47,849 bases of DNA, taken from contig PNLY01000036.1 in the NCBI GenBank assembly GCA_013823325.1, positions 1 through 47,849 on the forward strand, read 5' to 3'. A program made the position numbers and the translations under genes. The notes beneath the pieces were generated by a model. That model was not told the DNA's origin, did no database searches, and saw only the letters and a list, made by a program, of their open reading frames with translations. This DNA is from Methylobacterium sp. (GTDB lineage Bacteria; Pseudomonadota; Alphaproteobacteria; Rhizobiales; Beijerinckiaceae). The stretch's first letter is position 1; every line of letters starts with the position of its first letter. This document shows, in pieces, positions 8,382-16,594 of this stretch.

Positions 8382-10730
8382 TCAACCGGCCTTGCCGGCG
8401 TTGAAGCGCAGCAGGCGCAGCGCGTTCGCCGTCACCAGCACGGTCGCGCCGGTATCGGCGAGGATCGCGACCCAGAGCCCGGTATAGCCGAGCACGCTGG
8501 TGACCAGGAACACCGCCTTCAGGCCGAGCGCGATCACGATGTTCGCGCGGATATTGCCCATTGTCGCCCTGGCCAGCCGGATCATCGCGACTATGTCGCG
8601 CACCCGGCTCTTCAGCACCGCGCCATCGGCAGTCTCGAGCGCAACATCGGTGCCTGAGCCCATCGCGACGCCGATATTGGCGGCGGCCAGCGCCGGGGCG
8701 TCGTTGATGCCATCGCCGACCATCATCACCGGCGCCTCGCGCGCGAGTTCCTTGATGGCGGCGACCTTGTCGTCCGGCATCAGTTCGGCCTTGTGCTCCA
8801 GGCCGAGCGAGCCGGCGATGGCGGCGCCGGTGCGGGCATTGTCGCCGGTCAGCATCACCGAGCGGATGCCGAGCGCCTTGAGCTCGGCGATGGCGGCGGC
8901 GGCGTCCTCGCGCGGCTCGTCGCGCAGGGCGATCAAGCCAGCGAGCGCGCCATCGGCGATGACGGCGGCAACCGTCTTGCCGGCGGTTTCCAGCCGCTCG
9001 ACCGCTTCCAGTGCATTCGCGTCGAAGCTGGCGCGCTCCTTGGCGTGGCGCGGCGCACCGACGAAGATGGCGACGCCATCGAGCTCGCCGGTGACGCCCT
9101 TGCCGGCAAGCGCTGCGGCATTGGCAGCAGGCCGCACCGGAACGCCGTCCGCCTTGGCGCGAGCGAGGATGGCGAGCGCCAGCGGATGACTGGAGCCGGT
9201 CTCGACGGCAGCCGCGAGCGCGACGACCTTGCGCTCGTCATGGCCGAGCGCAACGATTTCGGTGACGCGCGGCTCGCCCGCGGTCAGCGTTCCCGTCTTG
9301 TCGAAGGCGACGACGCCGGTGCGCGCCGCAGCCTCGATGACGACGCCACCCTTGAGCAGCAGGCCCTGGCGCGCGCCGGTGGAGAGCGCCGCCGCGATCG
9401 AGGCCGGCACTGAGATGACCAGCGCGCAGGGGCAGCCGATCAGCAGCAGCGCCAGTGCCCGGTAGATCCAGACCGACCACTCGCCACCGAACGCCAGCGG
9501 CGGCACCAGCGCGACCAGGATGGCGAAGCCGACGATCGCCGGCATGTAGATGCGCGAGAAACGGTCGATGAAGCGCTCGGTTGGCGCACGCGCCTCCTGG
9601 GCTTCCTCGACCAGGCGGATGATGCGGGCGATCGTGTTGTCCTGCGCCGCCTTCTCGACGCGCACGCGCAACGCCGCCTCGCGATTGACCGAGCCGGCAT
9701 AGACCTGTTCGCCGACGCCCTTGGTCTTGGGCACGGATTCACCGGTGACCGGGCTCTCGTCGATGCCGGAGATACCGTCGCTGATCGCGCCGTCGGCCGG
9801 AATGCGATCGCCCGGACGGACCAGCACGATCTGGCCGACTTTCAGCGCGGCAGCATCGACCTGCCGGGTCTCGCCGTACTCCTCGACGATGGCCGTCTTG
9901 GGCACGAGATCGCCGAGCGCCCGGATCGAGGCGCGGGCACGGTCCGCCGCGACGCCCTCCAGCACCTCGCCGACAGCGAAGAGGAAGACGACCAGCGCCG
10001 CCTCCTCGGCCGCGCCGATGACGAGCGCGCCGGTCGCGGCGATCGTCATCAACATCTCGATGGTGAAGGGCTGGCCGACCCTGGCCGCGGCGAAGGCGCG
10101 CCGCGCCACCGGCACGACGCCGATCACGCAGGCGACGACGAGGGCCCAGTAGGCGGCCGTCTCGGAGACCGTGAACTTGGCGAGCCAAGCGCCGCCGAGC
10201 AGCGCCCCGGTCAGGAGGACGAGCCGGCCCTTGCCGGTCTGGTACCAGGAGACGCCGTCCGGCGTCGGCTCATGAACATGGCCGGGCAGACCGTGGCCGC
10301 GGTCGGCGGCTTTGCTCGCCTTGCCGTGGGTATGGTCGTGGCCGTGGTCATGAGCATGGTCGTGCCCATGTCCCCCACAGGCCGAATGGTCATGCTCGTG
10401 ATCGCGCGCATGGTCAGGCGCCTTGTCCGCCGGCCCGTGATCGTGGGTACAGCCGCAGCTCGAAGCGGCCTCTGGCTCAGACGCCCGCTTCGCGGCAACC
10501 GCCGCCGCCGTATAGCCGAGGCTGGCGACCCGCTTCTCGATGGCGTCGCGCCGGGTTCGGCTCTCGTCGAGGGCGAGCGTCAACGTCTCCGACATCACCG
10601 AAAGACGGACCTCGGAGACGCCGGGCAGCCGTTCGACCGCGCCGCGAATCTTCGCCGCGCAGCTGGCGCAATCCATGCCGCCGACCTTCCAGGACAGCGT
10701 TTCCGTTTCGGTTTTGGCGGCGGTGGCCAT
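8382..10730 (-). CDS. Zn/Cd/Pb-translocating P1B-type ATPase (ZntA/CadA type)
   Basis: 782-residue inner-membrane metal-exporting ATPase. Order: one HMA domain with CASC (Cys21, Cys24); a very His/Asp-rich linker at about residues 90-150 with many HDH repeats; transmembrane region with the CPC motif near 433; phosphorylation site DKTGTLT near 477; hinge GDGINDAP near 671. The last membrane segments carry a Lys (ALGLKAVFL) and ADTGATVLV, the signature I associate with the Zn/Cd/Pb class (P1B-2) rather than copper. First gene of the operon with lspA and the CDF transporter, transcribed divergently from the MerR-family gene. The His-rich linker is longer than in E. coli ZntA and may buffer metal. 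Confidence 0.95.
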   Translation of the reverse strand: MATAAKTETETLSWKVGGMDCASCAAKIRGAVERLPGVSEVRLSVMSETLTLALDESRTRRDAIEKRVASLGYTAAAVAAKRASEPEAASSCGCTHDHGPADKAPDHARDHEHDHSACGGHGHDHAHDHGHDHTHGKASKAADRGHGLPGHVHEPTPDGVSWYQTGKGRLVLLTGALLGGAWLAKFTVSETAAYWALVVACVIGVVPVARRAFAAARVGQPFTIEMLMTIAATGALVIGAAEEAALVVFLFAVGEVLEGVAADRARASIRALGDLVPKTAIVEEYGETRQVDAAALKVGQIVLVRPGDRIPADGAISDGISGIDESPVTGESVPKTKGVGEQVYAGSVNREAALRVRVEKAAQDNTIARIIRLVEEAQEARAPTERFIDRFSRIYMPAIVGFAILVALVPPLAFGGEWSVWIYRALALLLIGCPCALVISVPASIAAALSTGARQGLLLKGGVVIEAAARTGVVAFDKTGTLTAGEPRVTEIVALGHDERKVVALAAAVETGSSHPLALAILARAKADGVPVRPAANAAALAGKGVTGELDGVAIFVGAPRHAKERASFDANALEAVERLETAGKTVAAVIADGALAGLIALRDEPREDAAAAIAELKALGIRSVMLTGDNARTGAAIAGSLGLEHKAELMPDDKVAAIKELAREAPVMMVGDGINDAPALAAANIGVAMGSGTDVALETADGAVLKSRVRDIVAMIRLARATMGNIRANIVIALGLKAVFLVTSVLGYTGLWVAILADTGATVLVTANALRLLRFNAGKAG

Positions 10731-10766
10731 GCTCTCGTCTCCGCTTGACAGCGTTGCGGGACCACC

Positions 10767-10797
10767 TACCTACAACCTGTAGCCACTACAGCTTCAA
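10767..10797 (-). promoter_or_regulatory. MerR-family operator-promoter of the metal ATPase operon
   Basis: Read on the minus strand: -35 TTGAAG (10797-10792), a 19-bp spacer, then -10-like TAGGTA (10772-10767). The spacer contains the perfect dyad CTGTAGTGGCTACAG (10777-10791), very close to the CadR/ZntR-type operators I know, including the TAGTGGCTAC core. The over-long 19-bp spacer is the hallmark of promoters activated by DNA distortion by MerR-family proteins. The site lies between the divergent ATPase and regulator genes, so it likely also autoregulates the regulator. Confidence 0.88.
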
Positions 10798-10808
10798 GAG
10801 GAAAAATC

Positions 10809-11255
10809 ATGCGGCCGGCGAAAACCTTGGAGCGCGTGATACCGATCGGGACACTGGCGGAACGGACCGGGGTCAAGGTCGAGACGATCCGCTATTACGA
10901 ACAGGTCGGCCTACTGCCGGAGCCCGAGCGCTCCGAGGGCAACCAGCGCCGCTATGGCCGCGCCCATGTCGAGCGACTCGCCTTCATCAAGCATGCGCGT
11001 GATCTCGGCTTCGCGGTCGAGAGCATCCGTACCCTGCTGCGGCTTTCGGACACACCCGGCATGGCCTGCGACGAGGCGCATGCGATCGCGGCCGAGCATC
11101 TCGACGAAGTCCGCGACAAGATCGCGCGTTTGCGCTCGCTGGAGGCGGAACTCGCCCGGATCGCGACGGTGTGCTCGGGCGGGGTCGCCGCCAGCGACTG
11201 CGCCGTGATCGAGGCGCTGGCCGACCACAGTCATTGCGAGCACCATAGCGCCTGA
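10809..11255 (+). CDS. MerR-family heavy-metal-responsive regulator (ZntR/CadR/PbrR type)
   Basis: 148-residue transcription factor. The MerR winged HTH (IPIGTLAERTGVKVETIRYYEQVGLL) spans residues 11-36, followed by a dimerisation coil and metal-binding loop. Cysteines at 87, 122 and 131 are spaced 35 and 9, which as I recall matches the PbrR pattern more than CadR (35 and 7). The tail HSHCEHH (residues 140-146) is a further metal-binding cluster. A good Shine-Dalgarno (AAGAGG, 10796-10801) precedes the ATG. It should activate the divergent ATPase-lspA-CDF operon in response to Zn, Cd or Pb; the exact metal is inference. Confidence 0.92.
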   Translation: MRPAKTLERVIPIGTLAERTGVKVETIRYYEQVGLLPEPERSEGNQRRYGRAHVERLAFIKHARDLGFAVESIRTLLRLSDTPGMACDEAHAIAAEHLDEVRDKIARLRSLEAELARIATVCSGGVAASDCAVIEALADHSHCEHHSA

Positions 11256-11316
11256 GACACTGACGCAAATTGACCCTGCCGGCAGCCATGCTATCGAAGC
11301 GGCAGGAGGATCGGTT

Positions 11317-11712
11317 TTGTCCGCAGGGCATCGCAGAGCAGGGATGAGACGCTGGGTCGCGCTGGCCGCGGCCTATCTCGTCGTGCTGCAGGCGATCTTC
11401 GCGGGCCTGACCTCCGGCGCCAATTCGGCGAGCTTCAGCCTCGACCGCTCGCTGGCGATGACGCTCTGCGCGCCCGGTGAGACGGCAGGACCGACCGGGC
11501 ACGGTGAGGCGGCCGCGCACGAGCTGATGAGCTGCTGCATGCTCGGCTGCGCGTTTTCCGGTACGGGCGCACCGGCAGCGCCCTCTGCCTTCCTGCCGGT
11601 CGTGCACCGCGCCGTCGACCTCATCGCCTTCCAGCGCCGGCTCGACCTGCCATCCGGCTTCGTTGCCGCCCGCTCCCCAGCCAACCCGCGCGCACCGCCG
11701 ACCGCCATCTGA
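11317..11712 (+). CDS. DUF2946-like small secreted protein at the head of the copper operon
   Basis: 131-residue protein with a hydrophobic N-terminal segment (about residues 12-35) and the metal-binding-looking motif HELMSCCMLGC (about residues 68-78) with His, Met and three Cys. It resembles DUF2946 proteins, which often precede TonB receptors or copper genes. I place the start at TTG 11317 because AGGAGG (11304-11309) lies 7 nt upstream; the in-frame ATG at 11344 has a much weaker ribosome site and would remove nine residues. Exported copper-sensing or copper-binding roles are inference from motif and context. The TonB receptor gene follows after 122 bp. Confidence 0.65.
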   Translation: MSAGHRRAGMRRWVALAAAYLVVLQAIFAGLTSGANSASFSLDRSLAMTLCAPGETAGPTGHGEAAAHELMSCCMLGCAFSGTGAPAAPSAFLPVVHRAVDLIAFQRRLDLPSGFVAARSPANPRAPPTAI

Positions 11713-11834
11713 GCTGCTGCGCCGGCCGTTGCAGGCCGATGCAGCCTTTGATGGCGGGCCGCCAGGTCTCGTCCCTCGCCGCAGGATTTCGCGGTCGCGA
11801 GTGACGCCTATGGCTGCCCCGGCAGGGCGACGAC

Positions 11835-13934
11835 ATGACCACGGGTCAATTCAGAAGCAGATCAGCCGCAGCGTTTCTCGCGGCAGTTTTCTCGGCCGCG
11901 ATCCAAGACGGCGCACAGGCGCAGACCGCCTTAGACCTACCGACGATCGACGTGCGCGGCGGAGCGGGCTCGCTGACGGTGCCCGGCACGGACAGTGCGC
12001 GCGAGGCGATCCAGCGGACGCCGGGCGCGGTGTCGGTGGTCCCGGACACGGCGTTCAGGCAATCGCCGGCGGCGACGATCAAGGACGTCGTCGATTATGT
12101 GCCCGGCGTCTTCGCGCAGCCGAAATGGGGCGATGACACAAGGCTGTCGATCCGCGGCTCGGGCCTCTCGCGGAATTTCCATCTGCGCAGCACCCAACTC
12201 CTGATGGACGGGGTGATCCCGATCAACACCGCCGACGGTTATGGCGACTTCCAGGAGATCGATCCGAGCTTCTATCGCTATGTCGAGGTCTACAAAGGGT
12301 CCAACGCACTGCGCTTCGGCGCGAATGCACTCGGCGGCGCGATCAATTTCGTGATGCCGACGGGCTATGACGCACCACGTGCCCAAGTCCGCGTCGATGC
12401 CGGCAGCTTCGGCACAATCCGCACGCAGGGTGCCGCCGCAGGCGTCAACGGCCCGTTCGACTATTATCTGAGCGGCTCGGTCTCGCGCACGGACGGATAT
12501 CGCGACCACAGCGATGGACACGCCGCGCGCTTCAGCGGCAATATCGGCTACCGCTTCTCGCCGGATGTCGAGACACGATTCTATCTCAACGCCAACACGG
12601 TCCGGCAACGCATCCCCGGCGAAGTCGACCGCACGACGGCGCTGACCACGCCCAAGCGCGGCTGGAGCGACAATCTCGTCGACGACTGGCAGCGCAATAT
12701 CGATACCGTGCGCCTCGCCAACAAGACGACGATCCGCCTCGACAACACGGTGATCGATTTCGGCGTCTTCGCCATCGACCGGCGCCTGATGCACCCGATC
12801 TTCCAGTGGCTGGACTACCGGTATCGCGAATACGGCGCGTTCGCGCGTGCCGTCGACGACCGCTTGATCGGCGGCTTCCGCAACCGGCTGACCGTCGGCG
12901 TCAACGTCCACAACGGCGAGAACGACGCCCGTCAATACGCCAATGTCGGCGGACAGAAGAACGGGCTGCTCTCGGCGCTCAAGCAGCAGTCGCAGAACGA
13001 CTCGGCCTATGCCGAGAACGCCTTCTACGTGCTGCCGCAACTCGCCATCGTGACAGGCCTGCAATACCTGCACGCGGTCCGCGACCAGAAGGTTGTCTTC
13101 TCGGCCAATGGCGACGTGCCCGGACGCAGCGACTTCGACTTGTGGAGCCCCAAGGCCGGCCTGCTCTACGAGATCGACAAGGACTGGCAGGTCTTCGCCA
13201 ATGTCTCGCGCAGCCAGGAGGCGCCGAGCTTCGGCGAGAGCGTCGCGCCGAACTTCATGAACCCGGCTTTGCCGACGCTGCGATTCTTCGACATCAGGGC
13301 GCAGCGGGCGACGACCTTCGAGTTCGGCACGCGCGGGCGCCGCGGCGAGGACTTCACCTGGGACTTCGCAGTCTACCGCAGCCAGATCCGCAATGAGCTG
13401 CAATGCTTCTACAGCGCCTTCGGCAACTGCAACGTCACCAATGCGGACCGCACGATCCACCAGGGCGTCGAAGCTGCCGTTGGCGCCACCTTGTGGAAGG
13501 GCATCGCCGTCCAGGCCGAGAAGCCCGACCGGCTCTGGCTCAATGTCGCCTACACCTACAACGACTTCCGCTATGACGGCGACGCGACTTTCGGCAATAA
13601 CGAGCTGCCGGGCGCGCCGCCGCACTATGTCCGCGCCGAGCTGCTCTACCAGCATCCGAGCGGCTTCTCCTTCGGCCCCAATATCGAATGGGTGCCGCAG
13701 GCCTATTTCGTCGACAGCGCCAACACGCTGAAGAGCGACCCCTATCTCCTCTGGGGGCTGAAGGCGGCCTACGAGAACGGCAAGGGCTTCTCGGCCTATG
13801 TCGAGGGCCGCAATCTCTCGAACCAGACCTACATCGCCTCGGCCAGCATCATCGACCGGGCGACGCCGACCTCCCGCCTGTTCAACCCCGGCACCGGGCG
13901 CGCGCTCTATGCCGGCATGAGGATGGAATGGTGA
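11835..13934 (+). CDS. TonB-dependent outer-membrane receptor, likely copper-complex uptake
   Basis: 699-residue outer-membrane receptor. A signal peptide ends near AQA at residues 27-29; a TonB-box-like stretch (LPTIDVRGG) follows; the plug domain (about 45-165) contains LSIRGSGLS, DGVIPINTADG and VEVYKGSNALRFGANALGGAINFV; the rest is a 22-strand-type barrel ending in ALYAGMRMEW with the usual C-terminal aromatic. The overall look is FecA-like. Its position directly upstream of a copper-associated protein, YcnI, YcnJ-like and PCuAC genes suggests copper, probably as a chelate. It would be energised by the exbB-exbD-tonB genes at 29.9-32.3 kb or another set. Substrate is inferred from context only. 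Confidence 0.88.
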   Translation: MTTGQFRSRSAAAFLAAVFSAAIQDGAQAQTALDLPTIDVRGGAGSLTVPGTDSAREAIQRTPGAVSVVPDTAFRQSPAATIKDVVDYVPGVFAQPKWGDDTRLSIRGSGLSRNFHLRSTQLLMDGVIPINTADGYGDFQEIDPSFYRYVEVYKGSNALRFGANALGGAINFVMPTGYDAPRAQVRVDAGSFGTIRTQGAAAGVNGPFDYYLSGSVSRTDGYRDHSDGHAARFSGNIGYRFSPDVETRFYLNANTVRQRIPGEVDRTTALTTPKRGWSDNLVDDWQRNIDTVRLANKTTIRLDNTVIDFGVFAIDRRLMHPIFQWLDYRYREYGAFARAVDDRLIGGFRNRLTVGVNVHNGENDARQYANVGGQKNGLLSALKQQSQNDSAYAENAFYVLPQLAIVTGLQYLHAVRDQKVVFSANGDVPGRSDFDLWSPKAGLLYEIDKDWQVFANVSRSQEAPSFGESVAPNFMNPALPTLRFFDIRAQRATTFEFGTRGRRGEDFTWDFAVYRSQIRNELQCFYSAFGNCNVTNADRTIHQGVEAAVGATLWKGIAVQAEKPDRLWLNVAYTYNDFRYDGDATFGNNELPGAPPHYVRAELLYQHPSGFSFGPNIEWVPQAYFVDSANTLKSDPYLLWGLKAAYENGKGFSAYVEGRNLSNQTYIASASIIDRATPTSRLFNPGTGRALYAGMRMEW

Positions 13935-14386
13935 TCGCCCTTACCCGCCGCGCTCTGAGCGCGTTCCTGGCGCTCGGCCTCGCTTCACTCGCGGCGAAAG
14001 CCGCGACGCCGGACGAGGCGGCCATCGTCACCCTGATGGTGAAGAGCTTCGACCGGCCGGATGCGCGCCTCGAGGTCAAGCCGGTCGTGGTCGCCGGTGA
14101 TCATGCGGTCGCCGGCTGGTCGCAGGGGCCACTCGCCGGCCGCGCCTTGTTGCGACGCGAGCATGGCAGATGGCGCATCGTGCTCTGCGCCGGCGACGCC
14201 ATCCGCTCGGCAGATGGCCTCAAGCATGTCGGCGTGCCGGCGCGCGCGGCCGCAAGCCTCGCCACGCGTCTCGCCGAGGCCGAACAATCCGTCGCACCCG
14301 AAAGGCTGCGTGCCTTCGCCGGCTTCGGCGAAACCGTCTTCATGGATGGCGGAGCGCATCCGCCGGCCGCTCACAGACAGCCCTGA
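13928..14386 (+). CDS. Small secreted protein of the copper uptake operon
   Basis: 152-residue protein with a clear signal peptide (MVIALTRRALSAFLALGLASLAAKA). The ATG at 13928 overlaps the receptor's stop by 7 nt; a GTG at 13931 gives a GTGA 4-nt overlap, so translational coupling is likely either way. The mature part contains GRALLRREHGRWRIVLCAGDAIR, which I recognise as the core of proteins annotated as copper uptake system-associated proteins. No enzymatic motif is visible. It probably acts in the periplasm together with the receptor or YcnI. Confidence in the gene is high; the biochemical role is unknown. Confidence 0.75.
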   Translation: MVIALTRRALSAFLALGLASLAAKAATPDEAAIVTLMVKSFDRPDARLEVKPVVVAGDHAVAGWSQGPLAGRALLRREHGRWRIVLCAGDAIRSADGLKHVGVPARAAASLATRLAEAEQSVAPERLRAFAGFGETVFMDGGAHPPAAHRQP

Positions 14387-14416
14387 ACAGGCCGGCGGCA
14401 CCGCCGGTCTAATCCC

Positions 14417-14433
14417 GCCGCTGATGCGGCTTT
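14417..14433 (+). other. Weak intra-operon stem-loop before ycnI
   Basis: GCCGC (14417-14421), loop TGAT, GCGGC (14426-14430), then TTT, preceded by a second hairpin CCGGCGG-CA-CCGCCGG (14392-14407). Both lie in the 65-bp gap between the small secreted protein and the YcnI gene. They could attenuate or process the transcript, but the T run is short and I would not call it a terminator. Confidence 0.35.
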
Positions 14434-14451
14434 CGACAAAAGGACGACATC

Positions 14452-14964
14452 ATGAAACTGCTTCTCGGACTTGGCCTCGCGCTGTTCGCCGGCCCGGCCC
14501 TCGCCCATGTCACGCTTGAGACCCAATCCGCGCCGGTCGGCTCGACCTACAAGGCCGTGGCTCGCGTTCCCCATGGCTGCAAGGGCGCCGCCACCATCAA
14601 GGTCCGCGTTCAGATTCCGGAAGGGGTCATTGCGATCAAGCCGATGCCGAAGGCTGGCTGGACGCTGGAAACGGTGAAGGGCAAATACGAAAAGTCCTAC
14701 GATTACTACGGCACGCCCACATCCGAGGGCGTCAGGGAGGTGGTCTGGAGCGGCGGCAAGCTGCTCGACGAGCACTATGACGAGTTCGTCTTCCGCGGCT
14801 ACCTGACCACCGACCTCAAGCCGGAGACGACACTCTACGTGCCGGTGGTGCAGGAATGCGAGGGCGGCGCGGTCGAGCGCTGGATCGAAATCCCGGCGGC
14901 GGGCAAGTCGGCGGATGACTACAAGTTCCCGGCTCCCGGCCTGAAGCTGATCCCCAAGAAGTGA
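14452..14964 (+). CDS. YcnI-family (DUF1775) periplasmic copper-binding protein
   Basis: 170-residue exported protein. Signal peptide MKLLLGLGLALFAGPALA leaves a mature protein starting AHVTLE or HVTLE; the N-terminal histidine is the copper ligand known for the YcnI/DUF1775 fold, with support from an acidic residue and Trp further on. The core SAPVGSTYKAVARVPHGCKGAATIKVRVQIPEGV is typical. YcnI binds Cu(II) and in Bacillus is encoded with the YcnJ copper importer, exactly as here (YcnJ-like gene 40 bp downstream). The C-terminus lacks an obvious membrane anchor, so it is probably a soluble periplasmic chaperone. Confidence 0.92.
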   Translation: MKLLLGLGLALFAGPALAHVTLETQSAPVGSTYKAVARVPHGCKGAATIKVRVQIPEGVIAIKPMPKAGWTLETVKGKYEKSYDYYGTPTSEGVREVVWSGGKLLDEHYDEFVFRGYLTTDLKPETTLYVPVVQECEGGAVERWIEIPAAGKSADDYKFPAPGLKLIPKK

Positions 14965-15004
14965 GCGAGCGCGGCCTGGCCTCGAGCCCGGCCGCCTTTC
15001 CGCC

Positions 15005-16594
15005 ATGACCCGGCAGCTTCGCCTTTTCCTCATTCTGCTCGGCCTCGCCCTCGCCTCGCTCGCGGCGGCCGGGCAGGCCTTGGCGCATGCTGCGCTGATC
15101 AGGACCGCTCCGGCGGACGGTGCGGTCATCGCCAGCGCGCCTGCCGAGTTCAGCCTGAGTTTCAGCGAGCCGGTCTCGCCGCTGGTCCTGAGCCTGATCG
15201 GTCCGGACGGGGCAAGTCGGGCGCTGACGCGTTTCACGCTTGGCGACCGGACGCTCACGATCATCGCGCCGTCCGATCTCGCCAATGGCACGCATGTGCT
15301 GAGTTGGCGCGTTGTCTCCGAGGACGGCCATCCCGTCGGGGGCTCGGTGCTGTTCTCGATCGGTGCGCCGAGTGCGGCGCCGCCGATTCTGACGGCTCAA
15401 ACCGACCCAGCCGTCCGCTTCATGCTCTGGCTCGGCAAGCTCGGGCTCTATCTCGGCCTCGCTTTCGGCATTGGCGGCGTCGCCTTCATGGCATGGGTCG
15501 CCCCTTTGCCCGCTGCCGCGCGCGCGCCGATCGCAAGCTTCCTCGCACTCGGACTGCTGTCGATGCCGATCGCCGTTGCGGCGCAAGGGCTCGACGCGCT
15601 GGCGCTACCACTCTCCGCGGCGCTTCAGCCTGTAGCCTGGCAGGCCGCCGCCGCGAGCAGTTTCGGCCGCACCGCGTTGATCGCGACCTTCGCCTTGCTC
15701 GCGGCGTTGCTTGCGCTTTTTCGACCTGGCGGGAGGGGGCGCCTGCTCGCGACCTTCGTCTGGCTCGGTGTCGGCGCAGCGCTCGCCGCCAGCGGCCATG
15801 CAAGCGCCGCCGCGCCGCAATTCCTGACCCGTCCGGCCGTATTCATGCATGCAGTCGGCATGGCCGGCTGGGCCGGCGCGCTTTTGCCTCTTGCCTTCGC
15901 TTTGCGACAGCCTGATGGGGCGCAGGTGCTGCGACGCTTCTCGCGCCGCATTCCCGTGCTGCTGGTCATCATCCTGATCAGCGGCCTTGCGCTCGCCATC
16001 ATCCAGGTCGAGCGCCTGCAGGCCCTTCTCACGACGCCATACGGCCTCGTGCTCACCGGCAAACTCGCACTCGTCGTAGCGCTGCTCGGGCTCGGCGCCT
16101 TCAACCGCTTCCGGCTGACGGAAGCGGTCGTATCCGGACGCGCGAGCGCCCGCTCGCAGCTGAGCCGGATCATCGCGGCCGAGATCGCGCTCGTCGTCGC
16201 CATCCTCGCTATCGTCGCGCTTTGGCGCTTCACGTCACCGCCACGCGCTCTCGCGGCTGCGGCGGCGCAACCCGCGAGCGTCCACATCCATACCGGAAAG
16301 GCGATGGCCGATATCAACGTAACGCCGGGCCGCACCGGCCCCGTGACGATCAGCGTCTCGCTGCTCGACGGCGAGTTCGGGCCGCTCGCGGCGAAAGAGC
16401 TGCGGCTTGCCCTGTCGCGACCGGAAGTCGGCATCGAACCGATCGAGCGGCAAGCAACACGGCAAGCCGACGGCAGCTGGCTGGTCAGCGACCTGACGCT
16501 TCCCGTCGCCGGACGCTGGACCATCGAGCTCGAAATCCTGGTCTCGGATTTCGAGATGACCCGCCTCAAGGAGACCCTGGAGATCAGGCCGTGA
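15005..16594 (+). CDS. YcnJ-like CopC-CopD fusion with C-terminal YtkA/FixH-like domain, copper importer
   Basis: 529-residue membrane protein. After a signal peptide the mature protein begins HAALIRTAPADG (His28), the CopC domain start with its N-terminal Cu(II) histidine; the CopC domain ends with EDGHPVGGSVLFSIG (DxH site). A CopD domain with about eight membrane segments follows (about 135-415), then a soluble periplasmic domain (about 430-529) resembling YtkA/FixH. This CopC-CopD-YtkA order is that of Bacillus YcnJ, a copper uptake protein. Its stop overlaps the next gene's GTG start (GTGA). Copper import into the cytoplasm or membrane is inferred from family. Confidence 0.9.
   Translation: MTRQLRLFLILLGLALASLAAAGQALAHAALIRTAPADGAVIASAPAEFSLSFSEPVSPLVLSLIGPDGASRALTRFTLGDRTLTIIAPSDLANGTHVLSWRVVSEDGHPVGGSVLFSIGAPSAAPPILTAQTDPAVRFMLWLGKLGLYLGLAFGIGGVAFMAWVAPLPAAARAPIASFLALGLLSMPIAVAAQGLDALALPLSAALQPVAWQAAAASSFGRTALIATFALLAALLALFRPGGRGRLLATFVWLGVGAALAASGHASAAAPQFLTRPAVFMHAVGMAGWAGALLPLAFALRQPDGAQVLRRFSRRIPVLLVIILISGLALAIIQVERLQALLTTPYGLVLTGKLALVVALLGLGAFNRFRLTEAVVSGRASARSQLSRIIAAEIALVVAILAIVALWRFTSPPRALAAAAAQPASVHIHTGKAMADINVTPGRTGPVTISVSLLDGEFGPLAAKELRLALSRPEVGIEPIERQATRQADGSWLVSDLTLPVAGRWTIELEILVSDFEMTRLKETLEIRP

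Noticed and set aside
6893..11255. Mobile genetic island boundary around the metal cluster
   Set aside because: No integrase, transposase, tRNA target or flanking direct repeats were seen, and base composition looks like the neighbours.
11937..13655. 572-codon minus-strand frame opposite the TonB receptor
   Set aside because: No recognisable domain, Val/Ala/Asp/Arg-rich; antisense shadow of the receptor gene.
16222..16590. N-terminal extension of the isonitrile-hydratase-like frame
   Set aside because: Arg-rich sequence overlapping the CopCD gene; GTG 16591 in a GTGA overlap is the better start.
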